Origin: Labedella endophytica
GTDB lineage: Bacteria; Actinomycetota; Actinomycetes; Actinomycetales; Microbacteriaceae
Direction of reading: 5' to 3'
Length of the DNA stretch: 64,000 bases
Assembly (NCBI RefSeq): GCF_003990045.1
Contig: NZ_RZGZ01000002.1
Span: 124,001 to 188,000, forward strand
Made by a program: the position numbers and the translations under genes. The notes under the pieces were generated by a model. That model was not told where the DNA came from. It did not search any database and worked only from the letters and a program-made list of their open reading frames with translations. Position 1 is the first letter of the stretch. Each line of letters begins with the position of its first letter. Positions 20,215-27,977 of this stretch are shown piece by piece.

Positions 20215-20967
20215 CTAGATCGTGCTGAAGGCGTGATCGATGTTCGCGAGGATGACACCACGGGCCTCCTCGGCGAGACGGTCGAGCTCCGCGTGCGCGG
20301 GAGTCGCCGACCAGTCGAGCCCCCGGCGCTCGAGGGCGCGGGCGATGAGGAAGTCCGTCAACACGGGGTTGAGCGGCAGTACCGGGCCCTGGACGCGGGT
20401 GCCGATCGCGTTCGAGACGCGCACCCCGTCCTCGAAGCCCGCGGTGCCGGTGACACCGGACGTGACCTGGCCGAAGGGTGCGGCTCCGTCCCGACGCGTC
20501 GTGACGGTCCGGTGATCCTCGAAACCGACGATCCGGCCGACCGATGACTCGACGACCAGGTAGCCGGCGTGCCGGGCCCCCGCGCGGTCGGTCGTGACGG
20601 GGAAGACGCCGATGCCATCGATCGTCTCGCCGTCGGGTGCCACGATGCGCTCACCGAGCGCCTCCATACCGGCGCCCACAGCGAGCAGGGGGATCCCCGC
20701 TGCGACCCACTCCGTGAGCTCGGGCGCGATGCGACGGAGGTCGCCGATCACGGAACGCACGGCGGACAACGGACCGTTGCCGATCACGACGATGTCCGGT
20801 CGCTCGGCGGGCAGCGCGTCACCGATCCGGTGGTGCAGGACCGTCGCCGTCCCGCCGGCACGTTCGAGCCGCGTCGCGAGCGCGAGAACGTTCCCGCTGT
20901 CCCCCGTCACCCCGAGCTCTGCGGGGAAGAGCTGGAGGATCACGACGGTCTCGTCGGCGACGCTCAT
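20215..20967 (-). CDS. gatD: GatD-like protein lacking amidotransferase catalytic residues
   Basis: A 250-residue homologue of GatD, the class I glutamine-amidotransferase partner of MurT (CobB/CobQ type). The fold is recognisable: LQLFPAELGVTGDSGNVLAL at the N-terminus, GFEDHRTVT (normally GFENH), PFGQVTSGVTGT, and SNAIGTRVQGPVLPLNPVLTDFL. The nucleophile elbow LAVCGGYQ is LAVGAGME, so the cysteine is Gly98. The catalytic histidine in GTYLHGP is Gln193 (GTRVQGP). The protein contains no cysteine at all. It therefore cannot hydrolyse glutamine by the known mechanism. It overlaps the murT-like gene by four bases (ATGA). I infer a structural or acceptor-binding role. Confidence 0.88.
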   Translation of the reverse strand: MSVADETVVILQLFPAELGVTGDSGNVLALATRLERAGGTATVLHHRIGDALPAERPDIVVIGNGPLSAVRSVIGDLRRIAPELTEWVAAGIPLLAVGAGMEALGERIVAPDGETIDGIGVFPVTTDRAGARHAGYLVVESSVGRIVGFEDHRTVTTRRDGAAPFGQVTSGVTGTAGFEDGVRVSNAIGTRVQGPVLPLNPVLTDFLIARALERRGLDWSATPAHAELDRLAEEARGVILANIDHAFSTI

Positions 20968-22241
20968 CGCGCGATCTCCATGTCACCCTGGCCCACGAGC
21001 TTGCGGGCGTACATCATCTGTTCGTAGTTGACGATCCACGCCTTGCGGCCCGACGTCGGGGCTGGCATGCCTCGCATGATCTCGATGCCCTTCTTCAGAT
21101 CCGGCTCGATGTGGTGGACGGGGATACCGGCGTGCTCGAGACGCAGCGCGACCTGCCACCCCTTCGCACCCGAGATGACGTCGACGTGGTCGAGGCCTGT
21201 GAAGTCGACGTCGTAGATCCACGAGATATCGGGCGTGCCCTCGTCGATCGCGAGGAGGACCTGCTCCGGGGGCGTGTCGAACGCGTCGAGGTTCAGCTGG
21301 AGGCTCGCGCCGTTCTTGAACATCGTGATCTCGACCTGCTCGCTGCCGAACTGCAGCAGCTCGCCGCGACCGTACGCCGGACGCATCACTCGGAAGGCCT
21401 CGACGGCCCGATCGGCGGAGAACTGCGACTCGAGGACGAGTCGGGCCGTCTGCAGCGCGGCGGCCGCGTCGACCGCGTAATGCAGTCCGCGAGCGGGGAG
21501 CACGACGTCGAGCGTCTCTCCCCCGATCGCGATGGTCGCGGTCGTTCCCGACCACCCCACGACCTCTGAGGCCGCATCGACGTCGCCGACGGCATCCGCA
21601 TCGCGGAAGTCCTCGGCGTTCACGAGACCGTGAGCCGATTGCGCCACGACCTCGGCGCTCGCGCCGAAGTAGCTGACGGCGGGTCGCACGCCGGCGATCT
21701 TCCGAGCGACCTTGCTGAGGTACGGGTCCTCACGGTTGGTCACGACGTTGGTGGCGGCCAACACCCCCGTGTCGATCATCATGTCGGCGACCCGCTCGGT
21801 CTCGTAGAACCGGAAGAGCTGGTCGACCTGCACGTTGAGCATGAGAACGATCGACGGACGCAGCGTCTGCGCGAGCTTGACCGCATAGGCCTCGTCGATC
21901 TCGAGCACCGCGACGTCGGCCGAGAGCTTGCCTGTGATGCTCACCTCGCTGAGCAGGGCGCTCGTCACACCCTGAGGGAGGTTCGCCCCCGTCGGGTTCG
22001 TGAACACCTTCAGGCCGTGGGCACGCAGGAGTTCCGACACCATGTGGGTGGTCGTCGACTTGCCGTTCGAGCCGAGCACGAACACGACGCCGCCGGGGAG
22101 CTGGTCCGGCAGGCTCGGGAGATAACTCGGCGCGAGACGGTTGACGAGGTGCCCGGGATAGGCCGAGCCGCCACCGCGCGCGCGCGTGACGGCCCGGGCC
22201 AGCCGGCCGATGAGGATCGGGACGGTGTAACGGAGACCCAT
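20964..22241 (-). CDS. murT: MurT-like Mur ligase without zinc ribbon
   Basis: A 425-residue Mur-ligase-family protein of the MurT type. The P-loop is VLGSNGKSTTTH (57-63), followed by NPTGANLPQGVTSAL, AVLEIDEAYA and NVQVDQLFRFYE. The C-terminal MurT (DUF1727) domain has YGRGELLQF, MFKNGASLQLNLD, DISWIYDVDFTGLD (about 338-349) and SGAKGWQVALRLEHAGI. Classical MurT has a four-cysteine zinc ribbon in the middle domain; this protein has no cysteine. MurT/GatD normally amidates the alpha-carboxyl of D-Glu in lipid II. Here the ligase half looks active and the ammonia-producing half dead. It starts 4 nt after the sigA stop (TAA-ATCG-ATG), so it is probably translationally coupled to sigA. Confidence 0.9.
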   Translation of the reverse strand: MGLRYTVPILIGRLARAVTRARGGGSAYPGHLVNRLAPSYLPSLPDQLPGGVVFVLGSNGKSTTTHMVSELLRAHGLKVFTNPTGANLPQGVTSALLSEVSITGKLSADVAVLEIDEAYAVKLAQTLRPSIVLMLNVQVDQLFRFYETERVADMMIDTGVLAATNVVTNREDPYLSKVARKIAGVRPAVSYFGASAEVVAQSAHGLVNAEDFRDADAVGDVDAASEVVGWSGTTATIAIGGETLDVVLPARGLHYAVDAAAALQTARLVLESQFSADRAVEAFRVMRPAYGRGELLQFGSEQVEITMFKNGASLQLNLDAFDTPPEQVLLAIDEGTPDISWIYDVDFTGLDHVDVISGAKGWQVALRLEHAGIPVHHIEPDLKKGIEIMRGMPAPTSGRKAWIVNYEQMMYARKLVGQGDMEIAR

Positions 22242-22245
22242 CGAT

Positions 22246-23559
22246 TTACTCGAGGTAGTCGCGCAGCGACTGCGAACGGCTGGGGTGCCGCAGCTTGGCC
22301 ATCGTCTTCGACTCGATCTGTCGGATCCGCTCTCGCGTGACCCCGAACGTGTCGCCGATCTGGTCGAGCGTCTTCGGCATCCCGTCGCCCAGACCGAAGC
22401 GCATGCGGATCACGCCGGCCTCGCGCTCGGAGAGCGAGTCGAGCAGGCTCTCGAGCTGCTTCTGCAGCATGGTGAAGCCGACCGCGTCGGCGGGGACGAC
22501 GGCCTCGGTGTCCTCGATGAGGTCACCGAACTCGCTGTCGCCGTCTTCACCGAGCGGGGTGTGCAGCGAGATCGGCTCGCGGCCGTACTTCTGCACCTCG
22601 ATGACCTTCTCCGGGGTCATGTCGAGCTCGCGGCTCAACTCCTCCGGCGTGGGCTCGCGCCCGAGGTCCTGAAGCATCTGGCGCTGCACGCGGGCGAGCT
22701 TGTTGATGACCTCGACCATGTGGACCGGGATGCGGATGGTGCGCGCCTGGTCGGCCATCGCGCGGGTGATCGCCTGACGGATCCACCACGTGGCGTAGGT
22801 CGAGAACTTGAAGCCCTTCGTGTAGTCGAACTTCTCGACCGCACGGATGAGACCGAGGTTGCCCTCCTGGATCAGGTCGAGGAACTGCATCCCACGGCCC
22901 GTGTAGCGCTTCGCGAGCGAGACGACGAGACGGAGGTTCGCCCCCAGCAGGTGGCTCTTCGCACGCTGCCCGTCCTTCGCGACCCACGTGAGCTCGCGGC
23001 CCAGCTGGGTGCGCTTCTCCTGGTCGCTCAGGTGGGACAGCTTCTCCTCGGCGAAGAGACCGGCCTCGATGCGCATCGCGAGCTCGACCTCCTCAGCGGC
23101 GTTGAGGAGCGCGACCTTACCGATCTGCTTCAGGTAGTCCTTGACGGGATCGGCCGTGGCACCCGTGATGGCCGAGGAGTAGACGGGGACCTCGTCATCG
23201 TCGTCCGTCATGGACAGCACGAGGGCGCCCTTCGGAAGCGGTTCGACGGAGGCGGCCGGAGCAGCCTCCTCGTCGCCGTCCTCGGTCGCCGGGACGTCGG
23301 CGGGCGCGTCGTCCGGGGTGTCGGCGACCACGACCTCGACGTCGGCTTCGACGTCCTCCGACTCGTCGTCGGATGCGGCCGATGCGGCCTTCTTCGCGGC
23401 GGCCGCCTTGGTCTTCGGCGCGGCCTTCGTCTTGGGTGCTGCCTTCGCCGGGGCCTTCTTCGCGGCGGCCGGCTTGGTGGTCGTCGTCCGTTCGGTCGGC
23501 TCGTCCTCGACGATGGCCTCAGCCTTCGCCTTCGTGGGCGCTGCGGTCTTGGTTGCCAT
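22246..23559 (-). CDS. rpoD: Principal RNA polymerase sigma factor
   Basis: A 437-residue primary sigma-70 factor (SigA/HrdB type). The first ~140 residues are Ala/Lys/Pro-rich and then acidic, a poorly conserved region 1.1 equivalent. Region 1.2 ([25 protein letters not shown]), region 2 ([48 protein letters not shown]), region 3 ([21 protein letters not shown]) and region 4 ([21 protein letters not shown]) are intact. The start is the ATG at 23559 with AAAGGTG upstream; a GTG three codons earlier is part of that site. It directly precedes the murT-like gene. Confidence 0.96.
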   Translation of the reverse strand: MATKTAAPTKAKAEAIVEDEPTERTTTTKPAAAKKAPAKAAPKTKAAPKTKAAAAKKAASAASDDESEDVEADVEVVVADTPDDAPADVPATEDGDEEAAPAASVEPLPKGALVLSMTDDDDEVPVYSSAITGATADPVKDYLKQIGKVALLNAAEEVELAMRIEAGLFAEEKLSHLSDQEKRTQLGRELTWVAKDGQRAKSHLLGANLRLVVSLAKRYTGRGMQFLDLIQEGNLGLIRAVEKFDYTKGFKFSTYATWWIRQAITRAMADQARTIRIPVHMVEVINKLARVQRQMLQDLGREPTPEELSRELDMTPEKVIEVQKYGREPISLHTPLGEDGDSEFGDLIEDTEAVVPADAVGFTMLQKQLESLLDSLSEREAGVIRMRFGLGDGMPKTLDQIGDTFGVTRERIRQIESKTMAKLRHPSRSQSLRDYLE

Positions 23560-23946
23560 TGCGAACACCTTTCGGTCCTAGCGGCGGAGATGTGCGCCTA
23601 CCGGGCTCGGGTTGCTTTGTCGGACAGAATTCTTGTCATCGCTTGCCGTGAGCGCGAGTCGGCGAGCCGGTGACGGACTTTCGGGCAGTACGAGGACCCA
23701 TGTCAAGCCCCGGCCTGACGCTCGCCCGACGTCCTGATCACTCCGACGTCGTGCACACCGACCCCCGCGAACGGGAGACCGTGGTCACCGGGACCCGAAC
23801 GGGTCCGTTCACCATTATACCCACGGAAGACGGGGACCGAGACCGTCGGACCGTGACCCGACGCGGCCTGAGCCCTGATTCCCGGGCCCACCGGCTCTTC
23901 GGACGGACGTGCATCCGGCCGTCGAGCGGGATCGGGACCCCTCGCG
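23560..23946. promoter_or_regulatory. sigA upstream region
   Basis: This 387-bp stretch has no gene. On the minus strand a perfect TATAAT (23819 to 23814), a rare sequence in this GC-rich DNA, lies about 255 nt before the sigA ATG and is the best candidate -10 for sigA. No good -35 hexamer is visible. The rest shows no RNA gene or clear hairpin. Confidence 0.45.
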
Positions 23947-25266
23947 TCAACCGCGGGAGCGCCTCACCCTACGCAGGAGTGCAACCCAGATCGGTCCGAC
24001 GTTTATTCCCTCGTCGTCCGACAGACGCGACCGTACCGTTCGCCGTGTCAGGAGGAGGAGGACCACGCCGGTGCCGACGACGAGGTACTGGACGAGGAAG
24101 GCGATGCGGAACGACTCCAGCCGGTAGAGCTCCTCGTTCGAGGTGGACCCTCCCCCGAGCAGGTCGATCACGACGCCGATGAGGAACATCATCACGAAGC
24201 TCGCGAGGAACCCGCCGACGTTCACGACGCCGTTCGCCGAACCGAGCGAGCGGGCCGGGTTATAGGTGCGGGCGTAGTCGAAACCGATGAGCGAGCCGGG
24301 TCCACCGATGCCGAGGAACACGAGGAGGACGATGAGGACGGCGAGCGGGGGCGTGCCCGGCCAGGCGAGGAGCAGGGTCCACGCGGAGAAGACCAGTCCC
24401 ACGACGAGCAGCACCAGGTTGCTTCGGCGGTAGGGGAAACGCGCGCTCAGGATGCCGAGGATCGGACCGGCGATGACGCCGGACACCACGATCACGAGGA
24501 GCATCGACGCCGCGAGCCTCTCGTCGAGACCGAGTCCGAACACCATGAAGGGGAACCCCCACATGAGCGTGAAGACGGTGCCGCTCGACTGGGAGACGAA
24601 GTGCGCCCAGAACCCGAGCCGGGTGCCGGGTCGTCTCAGGCTCGAGAGGAGGAGGTCGAGCGATTGGCCCCAACTCGACGCCCGCGGCGGCTCGATCGAG
24701 TCGGTCGGCCGATCGGCGATGACGCCGATCACCACGACCGTCGACAGGAGCGCGAGCGAGCCGGCGGTCAGGAAGGCCGGTGTCCATCCGAACATGTGGA
24801 GCAACCAGGCGAAGGGCACGGCGGAGAGGATCTGACCGGCCTGTCCGAGGTTGCCCACCCACTGGGAGAGCTGCGGGACGTTCCGGCCGGAGAACCAGGA
24901 GTGCACGAGTCTCATGACGGCGGGGAAGATCCCGGCGTCGCCGAGACCGACGAGTACGCGTCCGAGAGCGGCGACCGCGATGTCGGGGGCGATCGCGAGC
25001 ACGACCTGCCCGACGGCCATGAGTGCGAGCCCCGCGACGAGGAGAACGCGCGGTCCGATGCGGTCGATCATCACCCCGACGGGGATCTGGGCCGCGGCGT
25101 AGACCACGAGCTGGACGACGGCGAGGCTCGAGAGCGCCGCAGCCGACACGTCGAAGCGGTCGGCCGCCTCGACGCCCGCGACACCCAGGGTGGTCCGCTG
25201 GAGGATCGCGACGATGTAGGCCGCGATACCGACCCCGAAGACGAACCAGGAGCGCCGGGAATTCAC
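23947..25266 (-). CDS. MFS transporter
   Basis: A 439-residue major-facilitator permease with about 12 hydrophobic helices. The segment MIDRIGPRVLLVAGL between helices 2 and 3 matches the MFS loop signature, and GLGDAGIFPAVMRLVHSWF resembles the nitrate/anion or sugar-phosphate antiporter groups. The centre has a cytoplasmic loop (RPTDSIEPPRASSWGQSLDL). The substrate cannot be told from sequence. The start is a GTG at 25266 with a TAAGCT hexamer 6 nt upstream (leaderless). The stop codons of this gene and the PAC2 gene upstream are not coupled, as 53 bp separate them. Confidence 0.85.
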   Translation of the reverse strand: MNSRRSWFVFGVGIAAYIVAILQRTTLGVAGVEAADRFDVSAAALSSLAVVQLVVYAAAQIPVGVMIDRIGPRVLLVAGLALMAVGQVVLAIAPDIAVAALGRVLVGLGDAGIFPAVMRLVHSWFSGRNVPQLSQWVGNLGQAGQILSAVPFAWLLHMFGWTPAFLTAGSLALLSTVVVIGVIADRPTDSIEPPRASSWGQSLDLLLSSLRRPGTRLGFWAHFVSQSSGTVFTLMWGFPFMVFGLGLDERLAASMLLVIVVSGVIAGPILGILSARFPYRRSNLVLLVVGLVFSAWTLLLAWPGTPPLAVLIVLLVFLGIGGPGSLIGFDYARTYNPARSLGSANGVVNVGGFLASFVMMFLIGVVIDLLGGGSTSNEELYRLESFRIAFLVQYLVVGTGVVLLLLTRRTVRSRLSDDEGINVGPIWVALLRRVRRSRG

Positions 25267-25272
25267 CTGAAC

Positions 25273-25278
25273 AGCTTA
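25273..25278 (-). promoter_or_regulatory. -10 box, leaderless MFS gene
   Basis: TAAGCT ends 6 nt before the GTG start of the MFS gene; no Shine-Dalgarno. Confidence 0.5.
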
Positions 25279-25319
25279 CCGGCGGCGATCCGACGTCGCC
25301 CCCGGGCGACCGCCCGGTG

Positions 25320-26249
25320 TCAGATCCGGCCGGGGAAGTCGTCGTCCCCCGAGCGGCGCCCGGCTAGGAACTGTTCGAGTTCGTCCGCGATCGCGTCCGC
25401 GCTCGGCAGTTCACCGTCCTCGTCCGTGAGGGGAGATCGCACGCTCGTGCCCTCCATGTAGGCGTCGTACCGCTGCTCGAGCGTCGTCACGAGCCGCGCG
25501 AGTTCCTCGTTGCCCGCGACCTGTTCGTCGATGCGGGAGACGAAGTCGCGGCCGGCGCCGCGGAGTTCGTCGCTCGGGAGGATCAGGCCGGTCGCCGACG
25601 AGATCATGTCGAGCGCGGCGACGGCCGAATCCGGGTACTCGGTGTCCGCGAGGTAATGCGGGACGAGCAGCGCGAAGCCCGAGACGTCGGCCCCCTGTTC
25701 GGCCAAGCGGTACTCGAGCACGTGCAACACGTTCGCGGCGACCTGCGTGTGGGGGCGCCAGACCGAGAGCGACTCGATGAGGTCCGACCGGTTCCCGCTC
25801 ACCGTGACGCCGATGGGCCGCGTGTGCGGCACGGGCATCGGGATGGCGTGGACCCAGGTGGTGCTGGACACGCGGAACCGCTCCCCGAGAGCGATGACCG
25901 CGGCGATGAAGCCCTCCCAGGCGAAGTCGGGCTCGTAGCCGGACAGCAGGAGGAAGGGACGGTGCACGTCGTCCTCGGCGAGCGAGAGCTCGAGACGGGG
26001 AGGCGCGTAGTCGGTGAGACGGTCCTGTTCGAAGGAGATGATCGGACGGCGCGCCCGGTAGTCGAGGAGAGCGTCGTTGTCGAAGCGCGCCACGGGGCGG
26101 TGGGTGATGGACTCGAGCAGGTGCTCGGTCACCTGCGCGACGGCGCCGCCGGCGTCGGCGAAACCGGTCAGTCCGACCACGAGGGGTAGCCCCTCTCCGA
26201 CCTCGTCGGCCACGGCCGTCAACTCGTACAGCGCATCGGTTCCAGGCAT
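25320..26249 (-). CDS. PAC2 family protein
   Basis: A 309-residue member of the PAC2 (proteasome assembly chaperone 2-like) family found in archaea and Actinobacteria. Family features are LPLVVGLTGFADAGGAVAQVTEHLLE near the N-terminus, RRPIISFEQDRLTDYAPP, PFLLLSGYEPDFAWEGFIAAV, and HAIPMPVPHTRPIGVTVSGN. A charged helical C-terminus of about 70 residues follows. The role in bacteria is not established. The ATG at 26249 has TAGCAT 6 nt upstream and no ribosome binding site, so it is predicted leaderless. It is divergent from pepA; the two predicted promoters carry the same -10 hexamer. Confidence 0.88.
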   Translation of the reverse strand: MPGTDALYELTAVADEVGEGLPLVVGLTGFADAGGAVAQVTEHLLESITHRPVARFDNDALLDYRARRPIISFEQDRLTDYAPPRLELSLAEDDVHRPFLLLSGYEPDFAWEGFIAAVIALGERFRVSSTTWVHAIPMPVPHTRPIGVTVSGNRSDLIESLSVWRPHTQVAANVLHVLEYRLAEQGADVSGFALLVPHYLADTEYPDSAVAALDMISSATGLILPSDELRGAGRDFVSRIDEQVAGNEELARLVTTLEQRYDAYMEGTSVRSPLTDEDGELPSADAIADELEQFLAGRRSGDDDFPGRI

Positions 26250-26255
26250 GCATTC

Positions 26256-26261
26256 ATGCTA
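26256..26261 (-). promoter_or_regulatory. -10 box, leaderless PAC2 gene
   Basis: TAGCAT ends 6 nt before the ATG of the PAC2 gene. Confidence 0.55.
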
Positions 26262-26349
26262 ATCGCGGCCCGGAGAGCCCGGTGCCGGTGGGCTGCGCTC
26301 AGGGCGAACAGCGCGGCGGGGCCGGCCGGATCCGCCGGCCCGCGACGAT

Positions 26350-26355
26350 TAGCAT
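26350..26355 (+). promoter_or_regulatory. -10 box, leaderless pepA
   Basis: TAGCAT ends 7 nt before the pepA ATG. The same hexamer serves the divergent PAC2 gene. Confidence 0.55.
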
Positions 26356-26362
26356 TGCGGGC

Positions 26363-27850
26363 ATGCCGATCCCCTCCTTCTCCTTGTCGATCTCCTCCCC
26401 GTCCGATGTCGCGTGCGACGTGCTCCTCCTCCGGTCCGCCAAGACCGCCGACGGACCGCGACTGTCGAGCGACGTCGCGCCGGACCTCGACGCTTCCCTG
26501 GCGGCCGTCGGTGCCACCGGCGCATCCGAGGAGCTCGTCCGCCTGCCCGCGCCGACCATCGCCGCCGGTTCGGTGGCGATCGTCGGAACGGGCGAGGACG
26601 CCGAGGCCGGCACTCTCCGCGACGCCGTCGGTGGGGCGATCCGCCGACTGGCCGGGACCGCCCACGTCGCCGTCGACGCGACGGACCTGGACGGCGCGTC
26701 GGTCGAGGCGCTCCTCGAGGGGGCGCTGCTCGGAAGCTATGCCTTCACGCGGTACCGCAGCGCATCGGCCGGGGACACGAAGACCCCGGTCGCGACGGTG
26801 ACGGTCCTCGTGTCCGACGCGATCACCGACGCGGAGCGGACCGAGATCGCGAACCGCGCCCGCAGCGTCGCGACGGCGATCGCGTCCGTGAAGGACCTCG
26901 TCAACATCCCGCCGTCCGACCTCTACCCCGAGTCGTTCGCCGACCATGCGGTGGAGTCGCTCGCGGGTACCGACGTCGAGGTGACGGTCTGGGACGAGGA
27001 GGCCCTCGCCCGCGACGGCTTCGGAGGAATCCTCGGCGTCGGCATCGGCTCCTCCCGAGGCCCCCGGCTCGTGCGCGTCGACTACGCGCCCGACGGCGCC
27101 ACGAAGCACATCGCCCTCGTCGGCAAGGGCATCACGTTCGACACCGGCGGCCTGTCGCTCAAACCGGCCGGTTCGATGGTCGGCATGAAGTACGACATGA
27201 CGGGGGCCGCGACGGTCCTCGCCGCGGTGGCAGCGGTCGCCGAGCGCGAGCTGCCCGTGCGCGTCACCGGCTGGCTCTGCCTCGCCGAGAACATGCCGTC
27301 GGGCACGGCGATGCGACCGGAGGACGTCATCACGATCCGCGGCGGCCGCACGGTCGAGGTGCTCAACACCGATGCCGAGGGCCGGCTCGTCATGGCCGAC
27401 GGCCTCGTCGCCGCGAGCGAGGAGTCGCCCGACGTCATCGTCGACATCGCCACCCTCACGGGAGCGGCCGGAATGGCGCTCGGCTCCCGCTACTCCGGAG
27501 TCATGGGTGACGACACCCTCGTGAAGACGGTCGTCGACCTGGCCGGAGCCTCGGGCGAGACCTTCTGGCCGATGCCCCTCCCCGCGGAGCTGCGCGGCCT
27601 CCTGGCGTCCGACGTCGCGGACATCGCCAACGCGAAGATGGGCAACCGCAACGGCGGCATGCTCCTCGCCGGAGTGTTCCTGCGCGAATTCGTCGGGTCG
27701 GTCGACGGCGTACGCATCCCGTGGGCCCACATCGACATCGCCGCGACGGCGAACAACGAGGGTTCGCCCTACGGATTCACCGGCAAAGGACCGACGGGAG
27801 TCGGCGTGCGCACACTCGTCGCGCTCGCCGAGCACATGACGCGCGCGTAG
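26363..27850 (+). CDS. pepA: Leucyl aminopeptidase (M17)
   Basis: A 495-residue cytosolic M17 aminopeptidase that removes N-terminal residues from peptides, with two metal ions per site. The N-terminal macro-like domain is variable. The catalytic domain has GKGITFDTGGLSLKPAGSMVGMKYDMTGAATVLA (metal and catalytic lysines, about 255-290) and the signature NTDAEGRLVMADGL, with IVDIATLTGAAGMALG after it. The ATG at 26363 is chosen because it gives the family N-terminus and sits 7 nt after a TAGCAT promoter box. A longer upstream frame is open but crosses that promoter. Confidence 0.94.
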   Translation: MPIPSFSLSISSPSDVACDVLLLRSAKTADGPRLSSDVAPDLDASLAAVGATGASEELVRLPAPTIAAGSVAIVGTGEDAEAGTLRDAVGGAIRRLAGTAHVAVDATDLDGASVEALLEGALLGSYAFTRYRSASAGDTKTPVATVTVLVSDAITDAERTEIANRARSVATAIASVKDLVNIPPSDLYPESFADHAVESLAGTDVEVTVWDEEALARDGFGGILGVGIGSSRGPRLVRVDYAPDGATKHIALVGKGITFDTGGLSLKPAGSMVGMKYDMTGAATVLAAVAAVAERELPVRVTGWLCLAENMPSGTAMRPEDVITIRGGRTVEVLNTDAEGRLVMADGLVAASEESPDVIVDIATLTGAAGMALGSRYSGVMGDDTLVKTVVDLAGASGETFWPMPLPAELRGLLASDVADIANAKMGNRNGGMLLAGVFLREFVGSVDGVRIPWAHIDIAATANNEGSPYGFTGKGPTGVGVRTLVALAEHMTRA

Positions 27851-27977
27851 TAGGGTTTGAGGGCGCCTCGTGCCGCGTCGCCTCCCGACCTCGTCGGGGA
27901 AGAGCGCCGGCTGCGAGATCAGGGCGAAGCACGATCCGAGACGCGGACCGATTCGAGATGCACAAGGGAGAAGCTCA

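Noticed and set aside
23370-23559. Repetitive Ala/Lys codons at the start of sigA
   Set aside because: Low-complexity N-terminus typical of actinobacterial primary sigma factors, not a mobile or regulatory repeat.
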